Below are positions 14,100-28,590 of a DNA stretch of 64,000 nt, one piece after another. The DNA is from Neocallimastix lanati (nom. inval.) (Eukaryota > Neocallimastigomycota > Neocallimastigomycetes > Neocallimastigales > Neocallimastigaceae), in contig JACVTC010000004.1 in the NCBI GenBank assembly GCA_016946835.1, forward strand, positions 2,200,001 to 2,264,000, written 5' to 3'. Made by a program: the position numbers and the translations under genes. The notes below the pieces were generated by a model. That model did no database searches and was not told where the DNA came from. It was given only the letters and a program-made list of their open reading frames with translations. Positions within the stretch are counted from its first letter, which is position 1. Each line of letters opens with the position of its first letter.

Positions 14100-16440
14100 A
14101 TATTATATAATTAGTTATTACTATCAGAATCTGTACTTGATTCAATATTATTCATATCTGTGATAATAGTGTTTACATTATTATTTAATATCGGATAATA
14201 TTTAGAAAATATAAAAAATTTTTCATAAATAACTTCAATTTCCTTAAAATATTTTATTCGAAATTCACGGAAAAGATATCATTTAGAAAACCAATGTTCC
14301 AATCAAGGATTACTATTTTTTCTATAACAACAAAGACATCTTTCAGGACAGTTTTCTTCAATCATATTGACATCTTTGGCAACACGAGCATCGAATTTAT
14401 ATATCTACATTTGACATGAAGTATCCATTGGAAGCCAGTGCTAAATCCAGGATACTTGAAGTTGAGCATTAGGTAGTCTCAAGTTTTCTCAAATTTATTT
14501 TTTTATAAGCCTTAGCCTTAATTGATTTTCCTGCCATATATCTATTCCAATAAAAGTTTATAATGGCTTTTTTTTGATGGAAATTTATCTAATTTGTCTA
14601 CTAAAATTTTACTTTTTTTTATCTCTTGAATGACGTCTATAAGGTGATATATCTTTAAATAAATCAGAGATCAGAAATAATATATTTCTAATTTTTCCTT
14701 TTTTTAAAGCGCCTGAATTAACTAATGCCTGTGTACTTTTCGTTCTTTCTTTGTTAGATCTAAGTAGAGGTGCATAATACGAAACTTGCCCATTACTATA
14801 GCTAAAAATAACATTCGTTTATAAGGGATAGGAATATGAGGATTCTTAAGAAATCTTTTAATGGAAAAAAAAAAAAAAGAAGTGCATTTCTAGCATTATT
14901 ATTCATTCTCTCTATGATCGGTTTCAATTATATTTCATTTGAAAACAGTACATCAAAGTAGGTATAGCAATTCATTTTAGATAACTCTTGACTTAAAAGA
15001 TAAAAGGAAAGGTTACTATTATTAAAAAATCTTGAAACTTCTCGTCGTACTTCTAAGCTGGAACACTTATTGATACCAAATTGCATTTCATTATTTCTAG
15101 TTCCCTTACTGGCTAATTTTAACAAATTCTTAAGTTGAGATATTGTTAGAGCACATAAAACAATAGTCATCCGCAAAGAGACCTCAACAACAACGTTTAT
15201 CACCAATAGAGAGTCCATATATATATCACATTTATTAAAAATGTCATTAATGAACAAGTTAAATAAAACTAGTGAGAGGGGACAACCTTGACGATCATCT
15301 TTCTTAATACTAAATGAATTTGATAATTGTCCTTCAACCCCTTACACAATCCTTGGAAGATAAGTATAAGTTTTCGATAAATTTATAGCACTTAGCTCTA
15401 ATACCTAGGTGATGAATCTTCATTAATACATTATATATGGGAACAGAGTCATACGTTATTTAAGGTCCAAAAAAAGCAAGGTAAAGTATCTTTATTATCA
15501 AATTTTCGTCTCTAACATATAATTTTTAAGAAAGTGTAAAGACTTATACGTTCTTCTCGGTTTCGAAATCCATATTGTTCAGGTCTTAAAAATCCTTTAT
15601 TAATTTCATATTTACAGATTCTATTAGCGATGATTTTGTTATAATTTTTAACTCATTATTGATAAGAGAGATACCACGATAGTTATTATAATCGGATGAG
15701 TCGTCCTTTTTATGAATAGAAACTATCGATACGTTATTCCATAAATGATTTTTGGAAGATCACCATTCCAAATATGATTGATTAAAGCTTTAAGATATCT
15801 AATACCAGATGAAATATTACTATTATTTTCACTATATTCTTCTGAATCATCTTTACCTGGAGTCAAAGCTTTGAAGAATTCCACTAGAATCCCATCTGGA
15901 CCACAAGCTTTAAAATTAGGGGTAGATGAGATTGCTTCTCTAATTTCTTCATCGCTAATATCTCGGTCAATTTCCCATTCTTGTTGTCTTGGAGTTTCCA
16001 AATTCTAAAGTACACTTTCTAGAAATCTTTAGAAAGACTATGACCTGAAGAATTCGGCCCTAAGCATTTATAATGAGAATGGAATGCCAAGTTTTTAATT
16101 TTTCATCTAAAGAAGAAAACTAGTTCATTGTTATTGTAAATTCATTGCTTCTTTTATGAATTGATTCACATAGTCAACAATTTTAGTAAATCCATTGAAA
16201 TCACTTGCAGATTTATAACACTTAATTTGTTTTTATTTTATATGTTTTAACTTTTGAAGACAATAAATTTTGCAGGGACATTCTAAAGCATTGTTTTTTT
16301 CTGATTTTTGTTGAAGATATAATCAATAAATTCATAGGAATGGAATTAAGTAGTATTGATAAACTTTTCAGCAATACTATCTGCTGAAAGTTATTCATTT
16401 CCGAATTCTTCACCTAAAAATCACAAATTTACTATAAATC
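14100..16440 (-). mobile_element. Degenerate LINE-like (non-LTR) retrotransposon remnant
   Basis: This block is visibly richer in G+C than its surroundings. On the minus strand it carries, in the order expected from 5' to 3', a reverse transcriptase (16.0-14.9 kb) and a C-terminal cysteine cluster with CP..C..C spacing followed by EHWF (about 14.29-14.37 kb), as in the zinc-knuckle region that follows RT in many LINEs. It is broken by many stops and frameshifts. An N-terminal part upstream of RT is only hinted at (16222-16413), and no intact endonuclease was recognised. Outer limits are estimates; the sequence turns ordinary AT-rich near 13.9 and 16.45 kb. Not functional. Confidence 0.8.
14928..16001 (-). 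pseudogene. Reverse transcriptase domain, frameshifted
   Basis: RT landmarks appear in order on the minus strand but in different frames: a KACGPDGI box near 15889-15915, a YRGISL box near 15669-15694, a QYGFR box near 15561-15583, an LFINDIFNKC-type strand near 15235-15262, the catalytic FADD at 15166-15177, and a QFGINKC box just after. The FADD aspartates are intact but lie in a different frame from the open stretches on both sides, so at least two frameshifts surround the active site. In-frame stops occur between the boxes. These boxes are typical of LINE reverse transcriptases (RVT_1 family). Dead copy. Confidence 0.85.
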
Positions 16441-16836
16441 ACAAACTTATTTCTTAAGTTCAAGACATTCATATTTATTTTTATTAGATTTATATATATA
16501 TATATATATATATTTATTTATTTACAATTATTTAAAAAATAATTAAAAATATGGGGCGTTAAATTATGTTCCGAAATGCAACACATTCAATTTTAAAATA
16601 AAGTATATAATTTATAATACAAATATATAATATATAAACTAATACTTTTTTCTTAATTTTTATGATAACAGTTTTATTTTATTTTTTATTTTATTTTATT
16701 TTTTTTTTTTTTAAAAAGATTAAATTAATTTGAAAGGTTAAAAATATGTTAAAGTAAAAAATATGTCATATTTTATTTTTATTTTATTTATTTTTTAAAT
16801 TTAAAAATTTTAATAAATTATATAAATATATGTATA

Positions 16837-16876
<40 letters not shown>

Positions 16877-17097
16877 TAAATATTTTATTATTGTAACATT
16901 ATTTAGTTTAATTTTGTTGAAGTAGAAATAAATGTAATGAATTTTTTTTGATTAATTATTATTATCATTATTATTTAATGACTCAATTATTATTAAATAT
17001 ATATATTTTTTAATTTTTCAAAAATTAAATAATAATTATTAAATAATAAATGGATATAAAAAAATTATATTTTATTTAGTTAAACTTGGTTCAGCTC
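16441..17097. other. Intergenic between LINE remnant and the 927-aa gene
   Basis: AT-rich, with a short TA run (about 16494-16513), the right copy of the direct repeat and an ATT microsatellite at about 16838-16875. No gene seen. Confidence 0.6.
16592..16636. repeat. Flanking direct repeat, right copy
   Basis: Counterpart of 13449-13506 (TTTAAAATAAAGTAT followed by ATAATTTATAATACAAAT and ATATAATATATA). See the left copy for the interpretation. Confidence 0.45.
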
Positions 17098-20026
17098 TTA
17101 TTTTTTTTGTGAAGAACGAGTAGTTATAGAAGAAACAAATTCTTCCATTACTTTCCAAAAATCTTCTTTATCTTGTACACAACGTTCGAGAGTTGAAATA
17201 AGAGAGCACATCTTATCATTGTACATTTCTTGATAAGATTTTGGTATAGAGGATAATTTGTTCATAATTGGAGGTTTAATGTGAAGTGGAGTAGCAAATT
17301 CAAAATTATTTTTAATATCATTTGTAAAAGCACTATCAATTAAAACGTTTCCTGGGTTACATTTTTTATTTGATTTAGTTGGGGTAATTAAGGGATCAGT
17401 AACCATTTTAACGGTCATCTTTGGAGTTTCATCTGCTTTCGTAATATCTTCATTAGCTTTAGTAGTATCAGTTGTTGTAGATGTCATTATTGGGGTAGAG
17501 TCCTTTATTTTTTCTTGTTCAAACTTTTTTGTTAAAGTTTCAGTTATTTCTTGAGTTGAAGCTGAAAGCTTTATTTTTGAATAATTTTTATTTTCATTAA
17601 CATTTTTATTTTCATTTTCATTTTTATTTTCATTATCTTGATTAATAATCTTGATATCATTTCTACTATTAGAATCAATTGTTTCTTTTTTAATAGCTAT
17701 TGATTTTGATATTGTAGATTTTTCTTCATCATTATCATCATCTGCATTTAAATTTGTAAAGGAATCAATTAAAGAAGCAGTAGATGAAACTGATGGTAAT
17801 TTATCTAAGGATGATGGTGGTATAAATAAATTATAATCAGAAGAGGAAGTGGTATAATTGGTATCAAAAATAGATAAAGTTGGATTTAATGAGGCGGTGG
17901 TTCCAGCTACTGGATTTAAGAGATTTAAAGAAGAAGAAGAATTTGCATCTATTTCTGTAGCATTTGTAGAAGGTTGTAATGGATTTATTAAAAGAGAAAC
18001 ATTTGAATCAGATGGTACGGTGGTATTGAATATAATATCATCCATTGAGAGAGAAGATGATGGATTAGAACTAAGCCAATTATTATAATCGTTATTAAGA
18101 GTGGTACTACTTAAAGGATCAAGAGGATCAAATGAAGAGGAACTATCTAAATTATATTCCATATTTGGATAACCTGATTGACTATTGGTGGTAGTATCAT
18201 AAAGAAGAGACATATTAGAAAGTAAATCTTGGTTAGAATCCATAGAGAAAGAGGTCAAATCTAAATCATTGTTGTTCATAAAAATATTACTTAAAGTAGC
18301 ATTTGAGGAAATAGAATCAGCACTAATAGTAGCACTTTTTGTTGGAGTAGTTTCATTATTGGTAATCATTGAAGTGATTGAATCATCTGGTGTTTGGAAG
18401 GGCATATTAAAAATACTAGATGGGCTAATTAATGGGAATGATGGAAGAGGAGAAGAACCTAAAAGCTTAATTGATTCAGAAAGGAAAGATGTTGAGGATG
18501 GAGTATTTGGGCATAAGCCATCAGAAGATAGATCAGATGTCAATTTTAAGGTTTCTTTTTCTTTCTTTTGCTTCTTGTTCCAATATTCTGCCCAATCTTT
18601 TTGATATTCAATAATACGACGTGAATAAAACATAATTCTAGCATCTAACCAAGTATTGGTTTCTTCTTCACATTGTTCAACCTTGTAACACCATTCATTC
18701 CATTCCTTTTGACTAGTTTCAAAGATTACTTCTTGAAGTTGAGTAGAACTACGATACATAGGAATTAAATCATCAAAAACACGGAAGAATTCTTCCAAAT
18801 CTTCATCAGAAACAGTATTTATAATAATTGGTTTAGATTTCTTTTGAGTTGGTTTATTTTCTTTTACATTTTCTTTTATATTTTCTTTATCTTTTTCTTC
18901 TTTTATATTTTCTTTATTTTTATCTTCTTTCTTTATTTCATTTAATTTTATTTTATTATCCTTCTTTTTTTCTTGATCAGTATTTGGTTTAGCAATAGAA
19001 GTTAAACCAACAGTACCATTACCAGAAGGATAATCAATAAATTGTAAATTTAGAGTAGTTGCATTTTGGTTATGGTGTAATGGTGGAATATTTTCTTTAT
19101 TATCATCTAATTCAGATTTAATAGAATTAGTTTTACCTTCTAAAAAAAAAAAAAAATTATAATAATTATAGTTATAATAAATTAGTACTAATAGTATTAA
19201 TTCAAAAAAATTATAAAAAAATTATTAAGAATAATAGGAATTAACAACTCCTTTATTATTAATTGATTAGGATATAATGCCATTTTATTTTACTAAATAT
19301 TTTATATAATAATAAAAGTATTATAATAAAAATATGTAATAATTTTTTTTGTAAAGTACCTTTTAAATTATCAATTTTTGTGGATGGTTTTAATATATTA
19401 GAATTATTCATATTACTTTTTGTTAAAATACCTTTATTTTCTTTTCCCATCTTCTTTTGATGGGATGGATGATTCTCTTTATTGGATAAAGGTAATGAGG
19501 TCTTGCTTAATTTTGTCGAGGCACTTAATAAGTTAGTCTTATTATTAGTAATATTTATATAATTATCTTTATTTTTTAAAATAGGTTCTTTAGAAATAAT
19601 AAGTTTATTAGTACAGAAAACTTTAGCTTTTTTCTTTTCAATTAGTTTAGATTTTATTTCATCATAAAGTTCTAAAATATTGGTAACAGTTGCTGGCTCT
19701 TGATTGGGAGCTAAATAGTAATACATATCAAAATTTTGAGCAGATGGTTCGCGAATTGGAAGTCTAAAAGTAGTACGTTTATATACGGTTGATTTATGGT
19801 CTTTATCATTTTTATTAGTTTTTTCTTCTATTTTTTTATTTCTTGGAGTGTAGTTAGATAATGAGGCAATAGAAGATGGAGGTTTATTTAAATTAATACT
19901 TGGATATTCTTTTTTAATTATTCTTTTAGTACGTTCACGTCCAGCTTCAAAAATGGCTATTATTGTTTTTATTATAATATAAACCATAAAAACATACATT
20001 TTTTTAATGAAAAAGATTAAAAATAA

Positions 20027-20057
<31 letters not shown>

Positions 20058-20382
20058 CATTAATTACTATAACATTATTTAAAAACACAAAATTACTATA
20101 CAATTATAATTATTTAAAAACAAACAAAAGGTATATCCCCACCATTCACAATTTTATTATATCTTAAAATATTAAAACATTCAACAAGTTAAAATAAAAA
20201 AAAAAAAAAAAACCAAAAAAAAAACAAAAAAAAAACAAAAAAATTATATTAAAAAAAATAATCAACACTTACACATAGCTGGATTTTTTCTTAATTTTGC
20301 TTTTCTATTTCTTTCCCTTATTAATTTTTGGGATTTAGAATAATGAAGATGTTGGTTTTCATCTCCTTCATATTTTCTTTTA

Positions 20383-20439
<57 letters not shown>

Positions 20440-21006
20440 TAAAATAATGAAAAAATTTAATTTTTTATTAAAAAACTATAGAATAAAATAATATTTCTTT
20501 TCACCAAGAAAGAATCTCATAATTTTTTTTTTTTTTACCAATAACCAATTATTCATTGTATAAAAATTCAATAATATTTATTTATACACTATCATTGTAA
20601 GCAAATTTTACTTTATTATAAAAAAAAAAAAAAATTATAATTAATTATAATTAATAAATAGAAATAGAGAATTTAATATTAGCTTTTTAAACCATAATAT
20701 AATAATATATATTATGGAAGCAAAATATTATTTATAATAGAAAGCATATTAATTATAATTAAATATAATTATCATAAAATTAAAATAAATTGCTTATACA
20801 ATAATTTTTTAAAATTTAATTTTTAATATTATTGAATTTTTTCATTTGAATTTTTTTTTTTTTAAACTATTTTTTATTAAAAAAAAAAAAAAAATTATAA
20901 AATTTTTTCATTTTTTCTAATTTAGTTTTATTTATTTATTTTTTTTTAAGTTTATATTAAATTACCTTTTAGAGATTTTTTTCTTTGTTTGTGTATTAAT
21001 ATTCAT
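17098..21006 (-). CDS. Unrecognised 927-aa protein with basic N-terminus, KEN motifs and helical C-terminal half
   Basis: Four exons: 20966-21006, 20273-20376, 19360-19956 and 17098-19139; 928 codons including the stop, all junctions in frame. The first exon is only 41 nt (MNINTQTKKKISK). The large exon continues well upstream of the first plausible internal start (18798), so that start should not be used. Residues 1-70 are very basic (SKRKYEGDE, RERNRKAKLRKNPAM, AGRERTKRIIKKEYP), suggesting nuclear or nucleic-acid contact. Residues about 90-145 form a folded-looking segment (TTFRLPIREP..FDMYYYLAP). Several KEN triplets occur, two of them as KENHP and KENIPP, resembling APC/C degrons. About residues 360-440 are rich in W, E and aromatic residues and predicted helical (EFFRVFDDLIP..EWNEWCYKVEQ..DWAEYW). 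The rest is S/N/T-rich, and a short helix (ERCVQDKEDFWKVMEEFV) ends the protein. I do not recognise a family; a cell-cycle or chromatin role is only suggested. Confidence 0.8.
20385..20440. repeat. ATT microsatellite in intron 1
   Basis: About 18 ATT triplets directly upstream (on the coding strand) of the exon 2 acceptor of the 927-aa gene. The acceptor AATTAAAAG follows the tract by only a few bases. Confidence 0.85.
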
Positions 21007-21507
21007 TTTATATCAAATTTCAAATTTCAATAAATATATCCAAAGTTACAAAGAAATGTTTATTTTATAAAATAATTATATATATACTTTTACTATAATA
21101 TTATAATTCAAAATTTTATAATACAGTATTTTTATTCTTTTTTGTATAAAAAAGAAATTATCTTATTTTATTAACAACTAATTAATTATATTTTTTATTA
21201 GAAAAAAAGAAAAAAAAAATATAAAATAAAAATAAACAATAAATAGGTAGAAAGAAAGAAAAAATATATATATATATTTTTTTTCTTTATATTTTTATTT
21301 TATAGATTATATATTAAAAATTTAAAATACTAATTAATATTGATATAATTCCTTTATTTTTTTTTCTTAAATTTATAAACTATTTAAATTTTATTTTAAA
21401 AAATTTTAACATAAAATTTATTATAATTTAAATTTTATTTAATTTATATTATATATTATTTAATAATATTTTTTTTTGGAAATTTACTAATTTTTTTTAA
21501 TTTACTC

Positions 21508-21538
<31 letters not shown>

Positions 21539-24077
21539 AAGGCAAATTAATACTACTTTCTAAAAATTATTTCTATTCAATTTGATTCAAATAATTTAAT
21601 ATTTATTAACTATATTTATTCTATTGTTTATAAAAATGGTTATACCTATAATTTTTTAATAATAATTAATAACTATTTAAAATCAAAATATATAATAATA
21701 AAATACGTTTTGAATATTTTATAGTAATAATTATAAAAATGAAATGTTTATATTACTACTTATTTTATAAAGAAAATAAATAACAAAAAAGCTAATGTCT
21801 ATAAAAAAGTGCAAAATAATCTTAGCTTATAAAAATTATTAACTTGGTAAAAAGATAGTATTATTACTTTTATATGAAAAAAGAAATTATGTATTCTTAA
21901 ATTTTTAATATTTTACACTTTTCTATTTGAATTAAATAACTAAAATAAATCAGTTATTTAGAAAGAAAAAATATAAACTATAATCTATTTTTGTTATTTT
22001 GATTATATTTTCTTTATATTATAGATAGACTAACATCTATGTTAAATTAAATTATATCTATTAATAATTATTTAATATTACTAAACATTGATTAAATACT
22101 TTTATACTAAATTTTAATCTCTTTCTTTTTTCTTCTCTTTTAATAATTTTAATATTTTTTATATTAATATATGTGAAAGTAGGTATAAGTTTAACAAAAA
22201 ATATTCTTGTTTCTTCCAATAATTTACTTTCAATTATATATAAATTTTAACGAACATATTGCAAATGAGCAAATAAAAAAAAAAAAAGTCAAATATATCT
22301 TTATATATAATTTTTTTTTTTTTTTTTAATTTAAAAAAATATATATATAAACTATTTTAATATGTAAAATATATATCAAATATAAAAAATTATATTATTA
22401 TAGAATGATATATTGTAATAAATATAATTTTATATTTATATAAAAAATTTTTGTAATATATATAAATATTATAAAAAAAAAATTAATATTTAAACTGCTT
22501 TATTTTATATATATTATATATTTTATAATTTTAAAAATTTTTTTTAATTTTTTTATTTAAATATTTTTATTAATATTTAATATTTATTTTTTTAAATAAT
22601 AAATTAATTGATTTCATTATTCATTTAATATATATCTATATATATTAAATTAATAGATTAATTATATTAAATAATAAATGTTGATTAAATAGATAAAATA
22701 TAATAATAATATATTCAATTTTTAAATTGAAATATTATTTTATGATTTACCTTTTTTTTGTAGAGTACAGTTTTGATTTGATTTTTTAAATCAATAATTA
22801 ATATGTGATACAATATAATAATTAAATTGAACCATTATATTTTAATATAAATAAAAATATATTTAATTTTTAGTTGTAAAATTTTGAAATTACTTTATAT
22901 ATAATATTGATACTGATTAAACTATTTTTCTAGTCATAAAAAAAAGGTATAAGAGGAAATTATATAAATTTCTTTTTAAAAAATTGTTGTATTTACGTAT
23001 TAGTTTATTTTATATTATTTATTTATCTAATTGTTGATATAATTAATATAAAGCAAAAAACAAAAAAAAAAAAAAAAAAAAACTGTATGATATATATTCC
23101 AAATGATTATAATTTGAAGATATAATATGATAAGAACATAATAATTGTTATCTAATATATAATAAATAATAAATAATAATAAATAATAATAAATAATAAT
23201 AAATAAAATGTAAATTTAAAAATAAAAAAATTTAAAAAAAAAATTCAATATTGTAGAAACTATTAGTGAATAGAATATTTATAAATTAATATATAAACTG
23301 TAAATGTAAATACATTATTTTATAGATATTTTTTAATGACAAGGAATAAACTTTATTTAATAAATTTTATTACTATAAAAAAGGAAAATAACTAAAAATC
23401 ATATTTAAAATAAAAAATCATAATAAATAATTAATAAAAGAAATGCATTAAAAAAAAATATTTAAATACAAAAATGTTTTTAATTTGTATATGAATCCTT
23501 CAAATATAGATAAATTCAGAGTTTTTATTAAGAAATATTTCATAAATTACTATATTATATTGATAACAATTATAATATTACATTACATTTATATAAATTT
23601 ATTTTTTATTAAAACGTAACTTTACCAATAGAAAAAAATTATAATTTTAAATATAAAAAAAAATTAGTCATTTTTGCATATAAATGTTTTATTTTAATAT
23701 GAAATTAAAATAAATAGTATAAAAAGTTTATTCAATTTATGTAATAGTAATGAAAAAAAAGAAGAAAGTTTATTAACTACATTAATAAAATCAATGATTA
23801 TTAAATACAAAATAAATCCTTTTATATTTTTTTTGGGATTACTTTTTTTAATTTTCTATTCATTTATTACACAAATTCTTTATTAATCAATTAAACTTTA
23901 AATTGATCTTTATTATATAACAATAAAAAGTTTTTAATTTTATTTATTTACATTGTATAGGTATATGTTTTACAATGAATAAGATAACATTAAAAAAAAA
24001 AAAAATATATAAATTTTGTTAATATTTAGATAAATATAATATATATATTTATCATATATTTCATAACTATTGATATA

Positions 24078-24265
24078 AATATTTTTAAACTATTTTAATT
24101 CGTTTAATATATTTATTTAAAATAAAATATATATTATAGTCTCATATGCTATATATAAGACACACAAAAAATAATATTTTTAAACTATTTTAATTCGTTT
24201 AATATATTTATTTAAAATAAAATATATATTATAGTCTCATATGCTATATAAGACACACAAAAAAT
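24078..24265. repeat. 95-bp tandem duplication, nearly identical
   Basis: Copy 1 is 24078-24172 and copy 2 is 24173-24265. They begin AATATTTTTAAACTATTTT and end with AGACACACAAAAAAT. The only difference I see is a 2-bp TA deletion in copy 2, so the duplication is recent. Confidence 0.95.
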
Positions 24266-24824
24266 TTATATATTAAAACTATGATATTTATATTAATATA
24301 ATATATAAATATATAATATATTAATTTAATTAATGTTAAAAATTATATTAAGTAAAAAAAAAAAAATTTATATTATTATTATCATTATTATAATCATTAT
24401 CATTACTATAATTATAGTTATTAATGGTATATTATAAAACAAGCTTAAGCTTAATCTTTATAGTAAAAATTATAATAATCTACAAAATAAAAAAGGTATT
24501 TATTTAATAAATATATCATAAAAAGAATTTAAATATGTATTAAATATTAAAAAACTATTTTTTTTATTTTAATTTGGTTAAAATTTAAAGATATAGGTAA
24601 TAATATTATAATTATAATTATATATATTTATATAGTTTATGAATATAATACTATTTACTATATATAGATAATATATATTAAATATATTTATTATTAATAT
24701 TTAAAATAATTATAAAAAAAAATTGATTTGAAATATTTATAATCATTATAATTTTATAATCAAATATCACTTTATATCATTTTTATTTTATATATTAAAT
24801 AATTAGAATTAATTTTTTATAACT

Positions 24825-24920
24825 ATTTTATCATTAATTTTATATAAAAAGCCAAAATAAATATATATTATTATTTTATCATTAATTATATATAAAAAGC
24901 CAAAATAAATATATATTATT
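24825..24920. repeat. 48-bp tandem duplication
   Basis: Copies at 24825-24872 and 24873-24920 share ATTTTATCATTAATT and TATATAAAAAGCCAAAAT; a single T/A difference is visible. Non-coding. Confidence 0.9.
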
Positions 24921-27900
24921 ATAAGATATATACTGTAAGATATATGTTAAATTTAACCTTTATTTTTATAAATGATTCAAATATATACTTAGTTATATAT
25001 ATCACAAAATAAATAAAAGAAAATGGAAAAAAAAATAAATATAATAAAAATATATACATATCTGTTCAATTTATGATATAAACATAAATATAAAATTTTA
25101 AATTACTTAATACTATTCAATTATTTCATATATATATTTTTATATTAAAATTCTATAAAATATATATAATATCAATACTATTATAGTATGAGCTATATAG
25201 AACAAAGAAAGTAAATTTTTAATTTTATAGAAACATGATAACTGAAATTCAATTATATTTAAGAAAAAATATAATAAATAAAACAATTATTTTAATAACT
25301 GAGAAAAAGAAAAAATAAAAGTAAAATAAAAATAATATATAATAGGATAAAAAATAAAATAAAATACTTTATATTAAAATGAATTATAAAATAGTATATA
25401 GGTTTAATAATATGTATTATTATAATATTTTGCTTTTAGTTTTGAAAAATATAAAAAAAAAGAAAAATATATATATATATAAAATAAAAAATATATAATT
25501 CTGTAATAAATTAAAATATTCTGCTCTTAATTTTATAAAAATATATATATATATATATAAAATAAAAAAATATATAGTTCAGTAATGAATAAGTATACTT
25601 TTTATAAATAATAGTTTAGAAGTATAATTAAAAAATAATCTATATATTTATTTACTATTTATAATAATCTTCTTAAAATAATATATATTTTATGTACATT
25701 TTAATAGTATAATCCATATCTGTTTAATCTAATAAAAAAATTTATATAGAAGATTATATATATCCCAATATAAATATTATTATTTGTTTTTTTGTTTTTT
25801 GTTTTTTTGATTTTCAAAATTTAATAATTCTACCTAGTGTATTGAATTAAACTATTATATTAATAATATAAATTAAAAAATAGAAGTAGTTTATTTTTTT
25901 TTTTTTCACTTTTAAATCATAATTAAATTATAAAATTATATTTTCGGTTAAATATAAACTTTTAATTAAATCGACATAAGTATTATGTTATTTAAAAAAA
26001 AAAAAATATTATTTAAAAATTTTTGGTTAATGATTATTTCTGTAAATTATAAAAATCTATATTCCATATTTTAATATATATAATCACTATTCGTAAAATT
26101 ATAATTAGAAATATAAAAGATTTTATAAATTATATATTTTATTCAATCCATACTAATAATTTTAAATTTTATATTAAATAAGTTCATCTCATTAACAATT
26201 ATATAAATAAATTTGATATCCATTTATATTATTTTTTTTTTTTTATTTTTTTATTATATAAATATTAACAAATTTTATAAGTTAAAAAAATAATATTAAG
26301 TATTTTTTTATGTATAAATACAAATACATTTAGATAAGGTTAACTCTTTAGAAATTCAATTCATTTATTAAATATATTGAGTATTCATTAAAAATTTTTA
26401 AATATAGCTCATATATATTAATAGAAGTATCTAAAATTTAAAAATTATTATAATTATTTATTATTTATTATTATTATTATTATTACATTATTGAAAATAT
26501 ACTTTTTACTTTTATAAATATCATTTTAGTTGAATTTCCTTATAATAATAACTATTGAAAAAAAAATATATTTAATTAATATATTAATTATAAAAAATTA
26601 TATAATACAAATTAATTAATAATGTATTATTATAGATTTAAGGAATAATTTAATACGTTGTTTTAATTAAAAAATGAAAATTTTTATAATCATAAATTTT
26701 AGTCAATAAAACACCTTTTGTGACTTCATTGTCCGTAAATCTTATTTATTAATTTATTACAAAAAATATATATATATAAATCAACGACTAATTAGATGAT
26801 TAGATGATTTACATTAAAAATTATTTAAGTTTTAATTAATATTTTATTATATTTAATTATATATAATGTATACATAAAAAATTTTTTTTAAAACAAATTT
26901 GATAAATAAGAAGCAAATGTATCTATTTAATAATAAATAAAAAAATAAATAATTAATAAAAATATAAATAATTATTAATATTTTATATATAAAATAAATA
27001 AGGCTATTAATTAATATTAAATAAATAAAAATAAATAAAAATAATAATAATAATTAATTAACATTGAATTTAGAAAAGATGATAAAAATATTTTAAATAT
27101 TTATTAATAAATTATTGTAAGTTAATACTATAGAACCCTATTTAACACTTATTTAACACTTATATCTAAATTTTAATATTTTTGTTAAGATCATGCACTG
27201 TATTACTTTAATACCTTTTTTGAAAATTAAAGTTTAAAAATAAAAATTATTTTTTGATTTATATAATATAAAAAAATTTGCATAGTTTAAATTAAAAATT
27301 ATTTATAAAGAAATAATAAATTTAATTTTTTGAAAAAAAAAAAAGATCAAAATTTAATTTATACAGAATTATATTGTAAAAAGTAATAAAATAATTTTGA
27401 TGCTTTATGTTATGAATTCTTGAGAATATTTATTTATTTATTTATTTATTTATTTATTTTTGTATAGAACAATATAAATAAAATCTTTTTTTTTTTTTGT
27501 TAAATAAAAGTCGAGAAATTTCATGATAGTTAAAACCTAATCATTTATTTGAAATATATAAAGAACATTTAAAAATTTTCATAAGCATTTTTTAATTACT
27601 TTTAATTAAATCTTTGCGTTATTAAAAAAAAAAAACTAAATCAAAGATTTAATCAAATTAATTTCCAAAAAAGGAAATAATTAATTAAAACATTAAAAAT
27701 TGAAATATGATCGCCCAATAAATTTAAAATAATTTTTTGACTTTGCTATGTAAAATACATAATAATTACATTTTAATATTTATTTTTTAATTTATATAGT
27801 AAATTAAGAATTTTAAAGTTTTAAAGTTTATGAATTGGGTAAATTTTTTATATTAAAATTATAGAACGATTTAATCAAATTAATAAACAAATTTAACCCA

Positions 27901-28217
27901 AATCATCATTTTTTTATTAATATAATTAACATTAATATTACATATCAACTGATTAAATTTACATAAAAATCATTCTAAAAATTAGGTGTAATTAATATAT
28001 ATATATATATAAAACCAAATAAAAATAAGTACCTGAATATATAAATATTTAATAAGTTTTATAAATATTAATAATTTATTTATTTTATAGTATAAATAAG
28101 AATTAAGAATAATTTATAAGAAAAGATAATTAAAAAAAAATTTGACTTTATTTGAAATGATAATTAATATTATAAAGTGAAAATAAAAAAAAATATTAAA
28201 AATAAAATAAGATTTTG

Positions 28218-28590
28218 AAAATTAGTCGCATTACATTTATTAAATAAATTAATTTCTATTTATATTTTTAATTGCTTTAAAATTGTTATTTCTCTCTTAA
28301 TTAATTATTTTTCTTATACATTATATTTTCATTTAAACTATAACATAAATAAATTATAAAGTTTTATATAATTTATTTAATATTTAAATATTAAAGATGC
28401 TTTAGTTTTTTTTTTATTTTTTATTTTTTTTTTGCTTATATTAATTACACTTTATCTTTAATGTAAATTAAATAAAAATAAAGAAAAAAGTTAAAAAAAA
28501 TAGTGGAATTTAAAAATTAGTCGTATTACATTTATTAATAAATAAATAAAGAATTTCTATTTCTATTTCTATTTTTAATTGCTTTAGAAT
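28218..28590. repeat. Two copies of a ~70-bp unit about 300 bp apart
   Basis: The segments at about 28218-28284 and 28512-28590 share AAAATTAGTCG(C/T)ATTACAT, then TTATTAA, then ATTTCTATTT and TTTTTAATTGCTTTA. Copy 2 has extra AAAT and TTTCTA units. Function unknown. Confidence 0.8.
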
